From the NCBI GenBank assembly GCA_964624555.1, contig CAZUXB010000004.1, positions 1 to 64,000 on the forward strand: a stretch of 64,000 nucleotides of DNA, written 5' to 3'. How positions within the stretch are numbered: position 1 is the stretch's first letter; each line of letters begins with the position of its first letter. The position numbers and the translations under genes are program-made. Shown here piece by piece: positions 35,226 through 42,945 of this stretch. A model generated the notes under the pieces. The model searched no databases and was not told the origin of the DNA. It saw only the letters and a list, made by a program, of their open reading frames with translations. This DNA comes from SXRF01 sp964624555. Its GTDB lineage: Bacteria > Pseudomonadota > Alphaproteobacteria > Rickettsiales > SXRF01.

Positions 35226-36740
35226 ATGAGTGCCACCCAGCCGATTTACGGAAGTAGCGAATTGCTGCAAATTGCCGATGCTGTTGCCCGCGAGAAAGGA
35301 CTGCCGAAAGATGCGGTTATCGACGCGATGGAACAGGCCGTGCAGGTTGCCGGACGCCGCAAATACGGGCATGAGCATAATATCCGCGCCGAGATCGATA
35401 AGAAATCCGGCGAAATAAAACTGTACCGTATCCGCACCGTGGTGGAAGCCATAGAAAACGAAACCACTGAGCTTACCCTAGCGCAGGCGAAAAAGATCAG
35501 CAAGGAAGCTGAACTTGGTGATGAAATAAAAGACCTGCTGCCGCCGATCGATTTCGGCCGCGTTGCCGCCCAGACCGCGAAACAGGTGGTATTACAGAAG
35601 GTGCGGGATGCCGAACGCGAAAAACAATTCGCCGAATTCAAAGACAAGATTGGCGAGATTATTTCTGGCGTGGTGAAACGCGTGGAGTATGGCAACGTGG
35701 TGGTGGACTTTGGCCGCACCGAAGCGATGATCCGCCGCGATGACCTGATTCCTAGGGAAATTTTCCGCACCGGCGACCGCATCCGCGCCTATATCGCCGA
35801 TGTGCGCCGCGAAAAAACCGGCCCGCAAATTTTCCTTTCTCGTACCCATCCTGATTTCCTCGCCAGCCTGTTTGCGCAGGAAGTGCCGGAAATTTATGAC
35901 GGCATCATCGTGATAAAAGCTGTGGCCCGCGACCCCGGTTCACGCGCGAAAATCGCGGTTATCTCCAAAGACGCCAGCGTCAACCCTGTACTCTCCTGTG
36001 TGGGCGTGCGTGGTTCACGCGTGCAGGCGGTGGTTGGCGAACTTCAGGGCGAAAAGATCGATATCATCGAATGGTCGCCGGATCCGGCTACTTTCGTGGT
36101 CAACGCGCTTTCTTCCGCGGAAGTGAGCAAAGTAGTTATTGACGAAAATAAAGGCCGTATTGAAGTGGTGGTGCCGGATGACCAGCTTTCCCTGGCCATT
36201 GGCCGCCGTGGCCAGAACGTGCGCCTTGCCTCGCAACTGGTCGGCTGGAGCATAGATATCCTTACCGAAGCAGTGGAATCCGAGCGCCGAGCTGAAGAAT
36301 TTAACAAGCTGTCACAGCTCTTTGTGGAAGCACTGGATGTGGAAGAAGTTATAGCCCATCTGCTTGTCACCGAAGGCTTTACTTCTATCGAAGAAGTGGC
36401 TTTCATCCCGGTTTCTGACCTCGCCTCCATCGAAGGTTTTGATGATAACGTAGCCGAGGAATTGCATAACCGTGCCCAGAACTGGCTCAAAGCCGAGCAG
36501 CATAACCGCGAAGTCAAACTCAAGGAAATGGGAATTGAAGCCTCGCTGCTTGATTTTGTTAACAATAACGCATTGATGAAACCGGAATGGCTTGATAATT
36601 TTGGTAAGAACAAAATCCTTACCCTTGATGATCTTGCCGATCTTTCAACCGCTGAACTTCTTGATATACTGCCATCAGGAGCCTTGAGCTCGGAAGATGC
36701 CGGTAACCTTATCATGGCGGCAAGGGCGAGCTGGGAGTAG
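35226..36740 (+). CDS. nusA: Transcription termination/antitermination factor NusA
   Basis: 504 aa. N-terminal RNA-polymerase-binding domain, S1 domain (about 135-200, ISGVVKRVEYGNVVVDFGR), two KH domains (IAVISKD...GVRGSRVQAV and AIGRRGQNVRLASQL) and two C-terminal acidic HhH repeats near 370-500, the usual alphaproteobacterial form. It begins 4 bases after rimP. No YlxR gene follows it, although most relatives have one before infB. Confidence 0.97.
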   Translation: MSATQPIYGSSELLQIADAVAREKGLPKDAVIDAMEQAVQVAGRRKYGHEHNIRAEIDKKSGEIKLYRIRTVVEAIENETTELTLAQAKKISKEAELGDEIKDLLPPIDFGRVAAQTAKQVVLQKVRDAEREKQFAEFKDKIGEIISGVVKRVEYGNVVVDFGRTEAMIRRDDLIPREIFRTGDRIRAYIADVRREKTGPQIFLSRTHPDFLASLFAQEVPEIYDGIIVIKAVARDPGSRAKIAVISKDASVNPVLSCVGVRGSRVQAVVGELQGEKIDIIEWSPDPATFVVNALSSAEVSKVVIDENKGRIEVVVPDDQLSLAIGRRGQNVRLASQLVGWSIDILTEAVESERRAEEFNKLSQLFVEALDVEEVIAHLLVTEGFTSIEEVAFIPVSDLASIEGFDDNVAEELHNRAQNWLKAEQHNREVKLKEMGIEASLLDFVNNNALMKPEWLDNFGKNKILTLDDLADLSTAELLDILPSGALSSEDAGNLIMAARASWE

Positions 36741-36809
36741 GTGTGTGAGTGTGGGTGCGAGTGTTGGTGTAGTAGAAAACACTAGCACTAACACTCACAC
36801 TAACACTAT
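36741..36809. repeat. GTGTGAGTG/CACTAACAC hairpin between nusA and infB
   Basis: The left arm (GAGTGTGGGTGCGAGTGTTG) and right arm (AGCACTAACACTCACACTAA) pair imperfectly over about 25 bases. It starts right after the nusA stop, where ylxR would be expected. A copy with the same words lies between rpsO and pnp. Confidence 0.75.
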
Positions 36810-36836
36810 AATGTCATAAACTAAGAAACGAAAAAC

Positions 36837-39380
36837 ATGACCGACGATAACGTAAAAAAAGATACACTGAAAGTAGCCAACCCGGGAAGGTTGCAGCTTA
36901 CCAAAACCGTCGAAAGCGGTAAGGTGAAGCAGAGCTTCACGCATGGCCGTTCCAAATCGGTCACGGTGGAAGTGCGCAAAACCCGTACCTTTACTCAGGG
37001 CGCCGGAAGCGGGGCTATGGTCGAGGTGAAACCCAGCTCAGGAGTTTTTGCTGCGCGAAGTACCAATTCTGATAGTGATGATGAGGCAATGCGCCACCTC
37101 ACTAATGAGGAGCGTCAGAGTAGACTTAAGGCTTTAAAACTTGCCGAAGAACAAATGAAGATTGAGGCGGAGCTTGCTGCCAAGCGTCGCGAGGAAGAAA
37201 AGCATGCACGCGCCCTGCGCGGTGAGAGTGAAGATAGCGAAAAAGAAGCAGAAGAAAAAACCATCAAGTCAGATGTGGTGATTCCGCCACCGTCTGGTAT
37301 CGTTACACCTATAAAATCTGAGCCTAAATTAAGCGTAAGCAAGCCAGCACCTGCTGCTGCCCAGCCTAATAATGGCATTACCGTTTCCCCAAAACTACAC
37401 GGAAAAACCCTGCATCACGCGCCGATTGAAGAAGTCGAGCAGAAGGAAAAAGGCGGCAAACTCAAGCTGCGTGGTGGTGAAGACCGCCGTTCTTCCGGTA
37501 AGATAACTGTCAACCAGGCTCTATCTAATATTGAGGAGCAGCGTGTACGTTCTCTGGCCTCCATCCGCCGTGCCCGCGAAAAAGCCATCAAAAAAGCGAT
37601 GGGCAAATCCACTGAATCGGAAAAAGTCCTCCGCGATGTGGTGATACCGGAAGCTATCAGCGTTGGTGACCTCGCCAACCGTATGGCTGAACGCACCGTG
37701 GATGTAATAAAAGTGCTGATGAAACTCGGTATCATGGCCACCGCCACCCAGAATATCGACGCCGATACCGCCGAACTGGTGGTTGGTGAATTCGGCCATA
37801 AATTCAAGCGCGTTGCTGAAGGTGACGTGGAAAATATTTTAAAAGATGAGCAGGAAGATGCCGAAAGCATGTTGCCGCGCCCCCCGATAGTTACCATCAT
37901 GGGCCACGTGGACCACGGTAAAACCTCGCTGCTTGATGCGCTACGTAAAACCGATGTTGTGGCCAAAGAAGCCGGTGGCATCACCCAGCATATCGGCGCG
38001 TACCAGATCGAGGTCGAGGGTGGCCAGAAAGTTACTTTCCTCGATACTCCCGGCCACGAAGCCTTTACCGCAATGCGCGCGCGCGGTGCGAAAATTACCG
38101 ATATCGTGGTGCTGGTGGTAGCGGCTGATGACGGTATCATGGAACAGACCAAGGAAGCGATCGCTCATGCTAAAGCAGCCGGTGTGCCTATCGTTGTTGC
38201 GGTGAATAAAATTGATAAGCCGGGTGCTGATTCCAGCCGTGTGAAACAGGAGCTGATGCAGTATGAGCTGGTTCCTGAAGAGTTCGGCGGCGATACCATG
38301 GTGGTGGAAGTGTCGGCCAAAACCGGGCAAAATCTTGATAAACTTGTGGAAACTATCCTGCTGCAGGCGGAAGTTCTCGAACTCAAAGCCAACCCTAACC
38401 GCGTGGCGGCGGGGGTTGTGGTGGAAGCCAAGCTCGATCAGGGTAAAGGTGTTGTCACCACTATCCTCGTGCAGAAAGGTACGCTCAAAGTTGGCGATAT
38501 AGTGGTTGCCGGTGCGGCTTACGGAAAAGTACGCACTATAGTTGACGATAAAAATAATACGCTCAAGGATGCTATTCCCGGTATGCCAGTAGTGATACTG
38601 GGTTTAAGCCAGGCGCCAGATGCCGGTGATGTGTTCTCGGTGGTGGAAAATGAAAAGACTGCGCGCGATATCGCTGAATACCGCGAACGCCGCATCCGCG
38701 ATAAAAACGTGGTTCTTTCCACACGCTCGCTGGATAACCTGTTCGGCGAGGCCGCCGGAACCAACGCCAAGGAACTTTCGGTTATCATCAAAGGTGATGT
38801 GCAGGGCTCGGTGGAAGCCATCGCAGGTTCAGTAGCCAAATATTCTGGCGATGAAGTGGCTGTGCGTGTGCTGCATAGCGGCGTGGGTGCTATCACCGAA
38901 TCCGATATTACTCTAGCAAAAGCAACCGGTGCGATGATAATAGCCTTTAACGTGCGTGCCGCCCCCAAAGCCAAGGAATTGGCGGTTAAGGAAAAGGTCA
39001 ATATCCGCTATTATTCCATCATCTATAATGTTGTTGATGATGTGAAGGCCGCGCTTTCAGGAATGTTATCGCCGACATTGCGCGAAAACTTCCTTGGTTA
39101 CGCACAAATCCGCGAAGTATTCAATATCAGCAAAGCCGGGAAAATTGCCGGTTGTATGGTTACTGACGGGCTCATTAAGCGTGGCGCGAAGGTGCGCTTG
39201 CTGCGTGACAATGTGGTGATCCACGAAGGCACACTCAAGACACTGAAACGCTTCAAAGACGAGGTGAAGGAAGTCAAAAGCGGGCTGGAATGCGGTATGG
39301 CCTTCGAAAATTACGAAGATATCCGCATCGGCGACCAGATCGAGGCATTTGAAATTGAGGAAACAGCAAGGACAGTATAG
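36837..39380 (+). CDS. infB: Translation initiation factor IF-2
   Basis: 847 aa. A charged N-terminal region (to about 270) precedes the IF-2 N-terminal fold (VIPEAISVGDLANRMAER). The GTPase domain (about 350-520) has GHVDHGKTSLLDALR (G1), DTPGHEAFTAMRARG (G3) and NKIDKPGA (G4). Domains II-IV follow, to the fMet-tRNA-binding C-terminus (GLECGMAFENYEDIRIGDQI). It belongs to the nusA cluster. Confidence 0.98.
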   Translation: MTDDNVKKDTLKVANPGRLQLTKTVESGKVKQSFTHGRSKSVTVEVRKTRTFTQGAGSGAMVEVKPSSGVFAARSTNSDSDDEAMRHLTNEERQSRLKALKLAEEQMKIEAELAAKRREEEKHARALRGESEDSEKEAEEKTIKSDVVIPPPSGIVTPIKSEPKLSVSKPAPAAAQPNNGITVSPKLHGKTLHHAPIEEVEQKEKGGKLKLRGGEDRRSSGKITVNQALSNIEEQRVRSLASIRRAREKAIKKAMGKSTESEKVLRDVVIPEAISVGDLANRMAERTVDVIKVLMKLGIMATATQNIDADTAELVVGEFGHKFKRVAEGDVENILKDEQEDAESMLPRPPIVTIMGHVDHGKTSLLDALRKTDVVAKEAGGITQHIGAYQIEVEGGQKVTFLDTPGHEAFTAMRARGAKITDIVVLVVAADDGIMEQTKEAIAHAKAAGVPIVVAVNKIDKPGADSSRVKQELMQYELVPEEFGGDTMVVEVSAKTGQNLDKLVETILLQAEVLELKANPNRVAAGVVVEAKLDQGKGVVTTILVQKGTLKVGDIVVAGAAYGKVRTIVDDKNNTLKDAIPGMPVVILGLSQAPDAGDVFSVVENEKTARDIAEYRERRIRDKNVVLSTRSLDNLFGEAAGTNAKELSVIIKGDVQGSVEAIAGSVAKYSGDEVAVRVLHSGVGAITESDITLAKATGAMIIAFNVRAAPKAKELAVKEKVNIRYYSIIYNVVDDVKAALSGMLSPTLRENFLGYAQIREVFNISKAGKIAGCMVTDGLIKRGAKVRLLRDNVVIHEGTLKTLKRFKDEVKEVKSGLECGMAFENYEDIRIGDQIEAFEIEETARTV

Positions 39381-39384
39381 GGAG

Positions 39385-39421
39385 CGTAAAACGTTTTACG
39401 TAAAACGTAATACGGCTTACG
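39385..39421. repeat. ACGTAAAACG-type short hairpin before rbfA
   Basis: CGTAAAACGTTTTACGTAAA and following bases form a self-complementary run built from GTAAAACG words, in the 48-bp gap between infB and rbfA. Confidence 0.6.
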
Positions 39422-39428
39422 AATTAAG

Positions 39429-39824
39429 ATGCACGATTTATTTACCGAAAAAAAAACAAGTGGCGGCCAGCGCAATTTGCGCGTGGGGGAAGAAATCCGC
39501 CATGCCCTCGCCGATATTTTTATGCGCGGGGAAGTGCATTCCATGGATATTATTTCCAGCTCCATCACCGTGTCGGAAGTGCGCGTAAGCCCCGACCTGA
39601 AGAACGCCACCGCTTATGTTATGCCGCTCGCCGGAAAGAATAAACATGAGCTCATAACCGCGCTGAAAATAGCATCACCGGAACTGCGCCACCTTGTTTC
39701 CAAACGCGTAAAACTGCGCCATGTGCCGAAAATATTCTTCGCCCTTGATGATTCGTATGACGAGGCCGAACGCATCAGCAACCTGCTCAAAAAACCGGAA
39801 GTTATTCGCGATATCGAGAAATAG
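39429..39824 (+). CDS. rbfA: Ribosome-binding factor A
   Basis: 131 aa cold-shock and 16S maturation factor. After a short variable N-terminus come EEIRHALADIFMRGEVH, ITVSEVRVSPDLKNATAYVMPL and RVKLRHVPKIFFALDDSYDEAERI, the family's KH-like fold. Position between infB and truB is the usual one, though two extra genes now separate it from truB. Confidence 0.96.
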   Translation: MHDLFTEKKTSGGQRNLRVGEEIRHALADIFMRGEVHSMDIISSSITVSEVRVSPDLKNATAYVMPLAGKNKHELITALKIASPELRHLVSKRVKLRHVPKIFFALDDSYDEAERISNLLKKPEVIRDIEK

Positions 39825-39841
39825 CATATGGCTGAGTAATT

Positions 39842-40450
39842 ATGGCAGATAACCAAAAAAACTTCGAAGATGTAGTTAAACTTTTAGATAAAAGATCTGG
39901 TGGGGATGGTAAAGTTAAAGAACAATTATCAGTATACAAAGACGGTGCGACAAGGCTAGCAGAAGAAGGTTTTTCATTTGCTTCGCAGTTTGCTGCCATA
40001 GAATCCTTGCATGATTTGGATATTGCCGCCGGGCAGGCGGTGTATAAAGGCATGATATCTAACCCACTGCTGCATATAGATTTAAAAAAAGAGCATGAAA
40101 TAAGTTTTGCCGAACAATTTGCGGCAGCGGTTATGGTCTATGATACTGTGAGCAAGGAAAATATCTATTTAGCTGATATACAAGATATTTACGATGAAAC
40201 TCGTACTGGAGGTTTGGTATTAAATTCTCAGAAGTTAGAAGGGTTGAAAAGATATTATCATAAAGATTTAGGAGCTTATTGTATTTCTGATGAATCTGGC
40301 CCAGAACCATATACAGATCTAAGGAATAAGATAGCTGTATTTGAGACAGGTGCATTTGTTGCATCTATTACAAAAGATACTGAAGGTGCAGCAATACAAA
40401 GGGGATCTGGTACAATTACAGACCCTAGAATAAAGAATAAACACGAATAA
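39842..40450 (+). CDS. Hypothetical protein inserted between rbfA and truB
   Basis: 202 aa, not recognised; mixed helical, no signal or membrane segment (starts MADNQKNFEDVVKLLDKRSG). It is more AT-rich than the flanking operon genes, more so in its second half. Its stop TAA overlaps an ATG that opens a relic of the truB start (40450-40471), so it once read directly into truB. Function unknown. Confidence 0.7.
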   Translation: MADNQKNFEDVVKLLDKRSGGDGKVKEQLSVYKDGATRLAEEGFSFASQFAAIESLHDLDIAAGQAVYKGMISNPLLHIDLKKEHEISFAEQFAAAVMVYDTVSKENIYLADIQDIYDETRTGGLVLNSQKLEGLKRYYHKDLGAYCISDESGPEPYTDLRNKIAVFETGAFVASITKDTEGAAIQRGSGTITDPRIKNKHE

Positions 40451-40471
40451 TGGACGGCTGGATAAACCTTG
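40450..40471 (+). pseudogene. Relic of truB 5' end
   Basis: ATG GAC GGC TGG ATA AAC CTT encodes M-D-G-W-I-N-L, like the start of the present TruB (NGWINLDKP). Sixteen bases (40454-40469) are identical to 41650-41665. The acyltransferase gene lies between the two copies, so it was placed at the start of truB with a short duplication. Confidence 0.7.
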
Positions 40472-40521
40472 GTTTGTTGCTTATTAAAGAATGCCGGAGC
40501 AATTTTTTTATATAGTGTAAT

Positions 40522-41631
40522 ATGACAATGAATAATAGAGAGTTACAACAATTTACAAGTAACCGGCTAGTTGGGATCGAAATTATCCGTTTTTTGTCGG
40601 CTATTGCCATTCTTTTTATGCACTATTCCAGCTTGTCTACAGTGGATGGCAAATTTGTTAGGCCATCCTTAGAGAATCTTCCATTCTATTCTTTTTTTCA
40701 TGTTTTATACAATCATGGTCACATGGGAGTGCAGTTTTTTTGGGGTATCAGCGGTTTTATATTTTTTTATAAATACCGGGAATCAATAAACCAAGGTTTA
40801 GTGACTGGAAAAAAGTTTTTTATATTAAGATTTTCCAGATTGTACCCATTACATTTAGTAACACTACTGTTAATTTCCCTGTTGCAGTTACTATATCCGC
40901 ATTTAACAGGGCATCCTTCGGTTTTGGCAACCCATAACAGTCTTTTTCTTTTTATCCTTCAGCTTTTTATGGCCAGTAATTGGGGCTTTGAAAAAACAAG
41001 CCTTTTTGCGGCAGAAGGAATATACAGTTTTAACGGTGTAATTTGGTCTGTTTCGGTAGAAATATTAGTTTATTTTATATTCTTTATGCTTCTGCGTTAT
41101 GTCAGTAAGTCGATATTTGTTAATATAATTATTATATGTTTTTTTACAGTATTAGCCGTGAATTACGAAGTGTTTAGCTGTATGGTATATTTTTACACTG
41201 GGGGATTGTCAGCAATCGCAACCAAGTTTATAAAATCTACCAAAAAAAACAAAGATATAATTTGGATATCCTGGGTTTTTGTAATCGTAACACCGATTTT
41301 TATATGGAGCTTTGCATTGCAACCGGATAGTATTTTTTATCTTCTATATATACCTGTATGCTTATTTTGTTTTTCTCAAGAGTTGCCGTTAAATAACTAT
41401 ACAAAAAAAACTATTGAAACTGCAGGAAATCTTACCTATTCCAGCTATCTTTTGCATTGCCCAATGCAAATAGTAATATCCTTGTTTTTCTTCTATGTGG
41501 GAATAGCAGTGCCAATATACAATCCATTTTTCTTTATAGCTTATATGGCTACTATGTTAATCTTATCTTATTACACGTATAGATATTTTGAGGTTCCTGT
41601 TCAAAATATTATCAGAAAAAAATTACTTTAA
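40522..41631 (+). CDS. Acyltransferase family 3 membrane protein
   Basis: 369 aa with about ten hydrophobic helices. The opening RLVGIEIIRFLSAIAILFMHYSSL, with its R...H pair, is the signature of the acyltransferase_3 (OafA-like) family, which transfers acyl groups onto surface polysaccharides or lipids. The codon use is strikingly AT-rich against rbfA and truB. It ends 2 bases before truB and is flanked by a duplicated piece of truB's start, so it is an acquired insertion into the core operon. Confidence 0.88.
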   Translation: MTMNNRELQQFTSNRLVGIEIIRFLSAIAILFMHYSSLSTVDGKFVRPSLENLPFYSFFHVLYNHGHMGVQFFWGISGFIFFYKYRESINQGLVTGKKFFILRFSRLYPLHLVTLLLISLLQLLYPHLTGHPSVLATHNSLFLFILQLFMASNWGFEKTSLFAAEGIYSFNGVIWSVSVEILVYFIFFMLLRYVSKSIFVNIIIICFFTVLAVNYEVFSCMVYFYTGGLSAIATKFIKSTKKNKDIIWISWVFVIVTPIFIWSFALQPDSIFYLLYIPVCLFCFSQELPLNNYTKKTIETAGNLTYSSYLLHCPMQIVISLFFFYVGIAVPIYNPFFFIAYMATMLILSYYTYRYFEVPVQNIIRKKLL

Positions 41632-41633
41632 AT

Positions 41634-42455
41634 ATGCTTATGGAGTTAAACGGCTGGATAAACCTCGATAAACCGCTGGGGATTAGTTCGGCGCATGCGG
41701 TGGCGAAGGTGAAATGGCTGCTTACCTCCCACCTTAGGGGGGAGGCAAGGAGGGGGGCTGAATTGGCTCAGTCCGAGCAAGTAAGCCCTCACCCTGGCCC
41801 TCTCCCTAAGGGAGAGGGGAGAAAGATAAAGATCGGCCACGCGGGAACGCTGGACCCGCTGGCATCGGGCATACTACCGCTGGCGCTGGGCAAAGCTACT
41901 AAAAGCGTTGAGCAGATGATGGGTTGTGAGAAGGCGTATATTTTTACCGTAACCTGGGGGCAGGAGAGGGCAACTGACGATGCAGCGGGAGATGTTATCG
42001 CCGAGTCCGCTGCCAGCCCGAGCAGGGCAGATATAGAAAAAATACTGCCCCAGTTCATTGGCGAAATATTACAGGTGCCCCCCAATTTTTCTGCCATAAA
42101 ACTCGATGGAAAAAGGGCTTATGACATGGCGCGCAAAGGGCAGGTGGTGGAGATAAAACCACGTAATGTTATTGTAAAATCACTAGAAATCACTTCACTG
42201 ACAACTGACAACAGACAACTGACCACCACCTTCCTCTGTCACTGCGGTAGGGGCACCTATATTCGCTCTCTGGCGCGGGATATGGGCAGGATTTTGGGCT
42301 GTTACGGCTATGTTTCGGCACTTCGCAGGACAAAAGTCGGTAAATTTACGGAAAACAATGCGATTTCGCTGGAAATCTTAGAAAATATGGTGCATAAAGG
42401 CTCACTTGATTTTTTGCAACCTGTGGAATTCGTGCTGGACGACATCTTGGCATGA
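41634..42455 (+). CDS. truB: tRNA pseudouridine-55 synthase, with repeat insertions
   Basis: 273 aa. It makes pseudouridine 55 in the T-loop. The catalytic Asp is in GHAGTLDPLASGILPLALGKATK. Two stretches do not belong to the family: residues about 33-62 (LRGEARRGAELAQSEQVSPH and the following PGPLPKGEG), encoded by a CCCTCTCC-family repeat, inserted between KVKWLL and KIGHAGTLDP; and about 188-200 (LTTDNRQLTTT), encoded by CAACTGAC words of the hairpin class, before FLCHCGRGTYIRS. Both keep the frame. The start may be ATG 41634 or 41640. The enzyme core is otherwise complete. Confidence 0.94.
   Translation: MLMELNGWINLDKPLGISSAHAVAKVKWLLTSHLRGEARRGAELAQSEQVSPHPGPLPKGEGRKIKIGHAGTLDPLASGILPLALGKATKSVEQMMGCEKAYIFTVTWGQERATDDAAGDVIAESAASPSRADIEKILPQFIGEILQVPPNFSAIKLDGKRAYDMARKGQVVEIKPRNVIVKSLEITSLTTDNRQLTTTFLCHCGRGTYIRSLARDMGRILGCYGYVSALRRTKVGKFTENNAISLEILENMVHKGSLDFLQPVEFVLDDILA
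41730..41820. repeat. CCCTCTCC-family repeat inside truB
   Basis: CCCTCACCCTGGCCCTCTCC and CTAAGGGAGAGGGG arms plus the adjoining CACCTTAGGGGGGAGGC part match the intergenic repeat family. All three bases of frame are preserved and no stop is created. Confidence 0.85.
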
Positions 42456-42483
42456 ATGAAACTTGGTGTTTGTGTTTAATTTA

Positions 42484-42568
42484 AAAGCGGACAGCGGTCG
42501 GCGATCAGCGGTCGGTAAGAAAGTCTTACTAATCCTGGCCACTGACAACTGACCACTGACAACTGAAA
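42484..42568. repeat. GCGGTCGG/CCACTGAC hairpin before rpsO
   Basis: The left arm (GGACAGCGGTCGGCGATCAG) and right arm (CACTGACAACTGACCACTGA) are low-complexity and roughly complementary. CAACTGAC words of the right arm recur inside truB (42196-42225) and before dapA (19258-19279). Confidence 0.65.
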
Positions 42569-42579
42569 GGGAAGCTACG

Positions 42580-42846
42580 ATGTCGCCACAAGCTAAGAAA
42601 AAAGATACTATAAAGGCCTACGCAACCAAAAAAGATGATACCGGTTCACCGGAAGTTCAGGTAGCCCTGCTTACCGACCGCATCAACCATTTAACCGAGC
42701 ATTTCACCAGCCACAAGAATGACCATCATTCCCGTCGTGGCCTGCTGATCCTCGTTGGCCGCCGCCGCCGCCTTCTTGACTATTTAAAGAGAAGCGATAA
42801 CGCCCGCTACGAAGCGTTGATCAAGAAATTAGGTATCCGTAAATAA
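42580..42846 (+). CDS. rpsO: 30S ribosomal protein S15
   Basis: 88 aa, full length. The TGSPEVQVALLTDRINHLTEHF motif and HSRRGLLILVGRRRRLLDYLKR are canonical. It binds 16S rRNA at the central three-way junction. ATG is preceded by GAAAGGGAAG. It lies between truB and pnp, as in most proteobacteria. Confidence 0.98.
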   Translation: MSPQAKKKDTIKAYATKKDDTGSPEVQVALLTDRINHLTEHFTSHKNDHHSRRGLLILVGRRRRLLDYLKRSDNARYEALIKKLGIRK

Positions 42847-42920
42847 TTGGTGTTAGTGTGGGTGTGAGTGTTGGTGTAAAGCCAAAACTTCACTCACACT
42901 ACCATTCACACTCACACAAC
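42847..42920. repeat. GTGTTAGTG/CACTCACAC hairpin between rpsO and pnp
   Basis: It starts directly after the rpsO stop. Arms TTGGTGTTAGTGTGGGTGTG and ACTCACACTACCATTCACAC pair imperfectly. It shares words with the repeat between nusA and infB. In other bacteria the rpsO-pnp spacer holds an RNase III-cut hairpin that controls pnp; this repeat may do the same job. Confidence 0.75.
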
Positions 42921-42945
42921 TAAGCAGGAAGAGAGATATAAAATT

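Noticed and set aside
37415..38152. 245-codon minus-strand frame opposite infB
   Set aside because: Ser/Thr-rich shadow of the IF-2 GTPase domain with no family resemblance.
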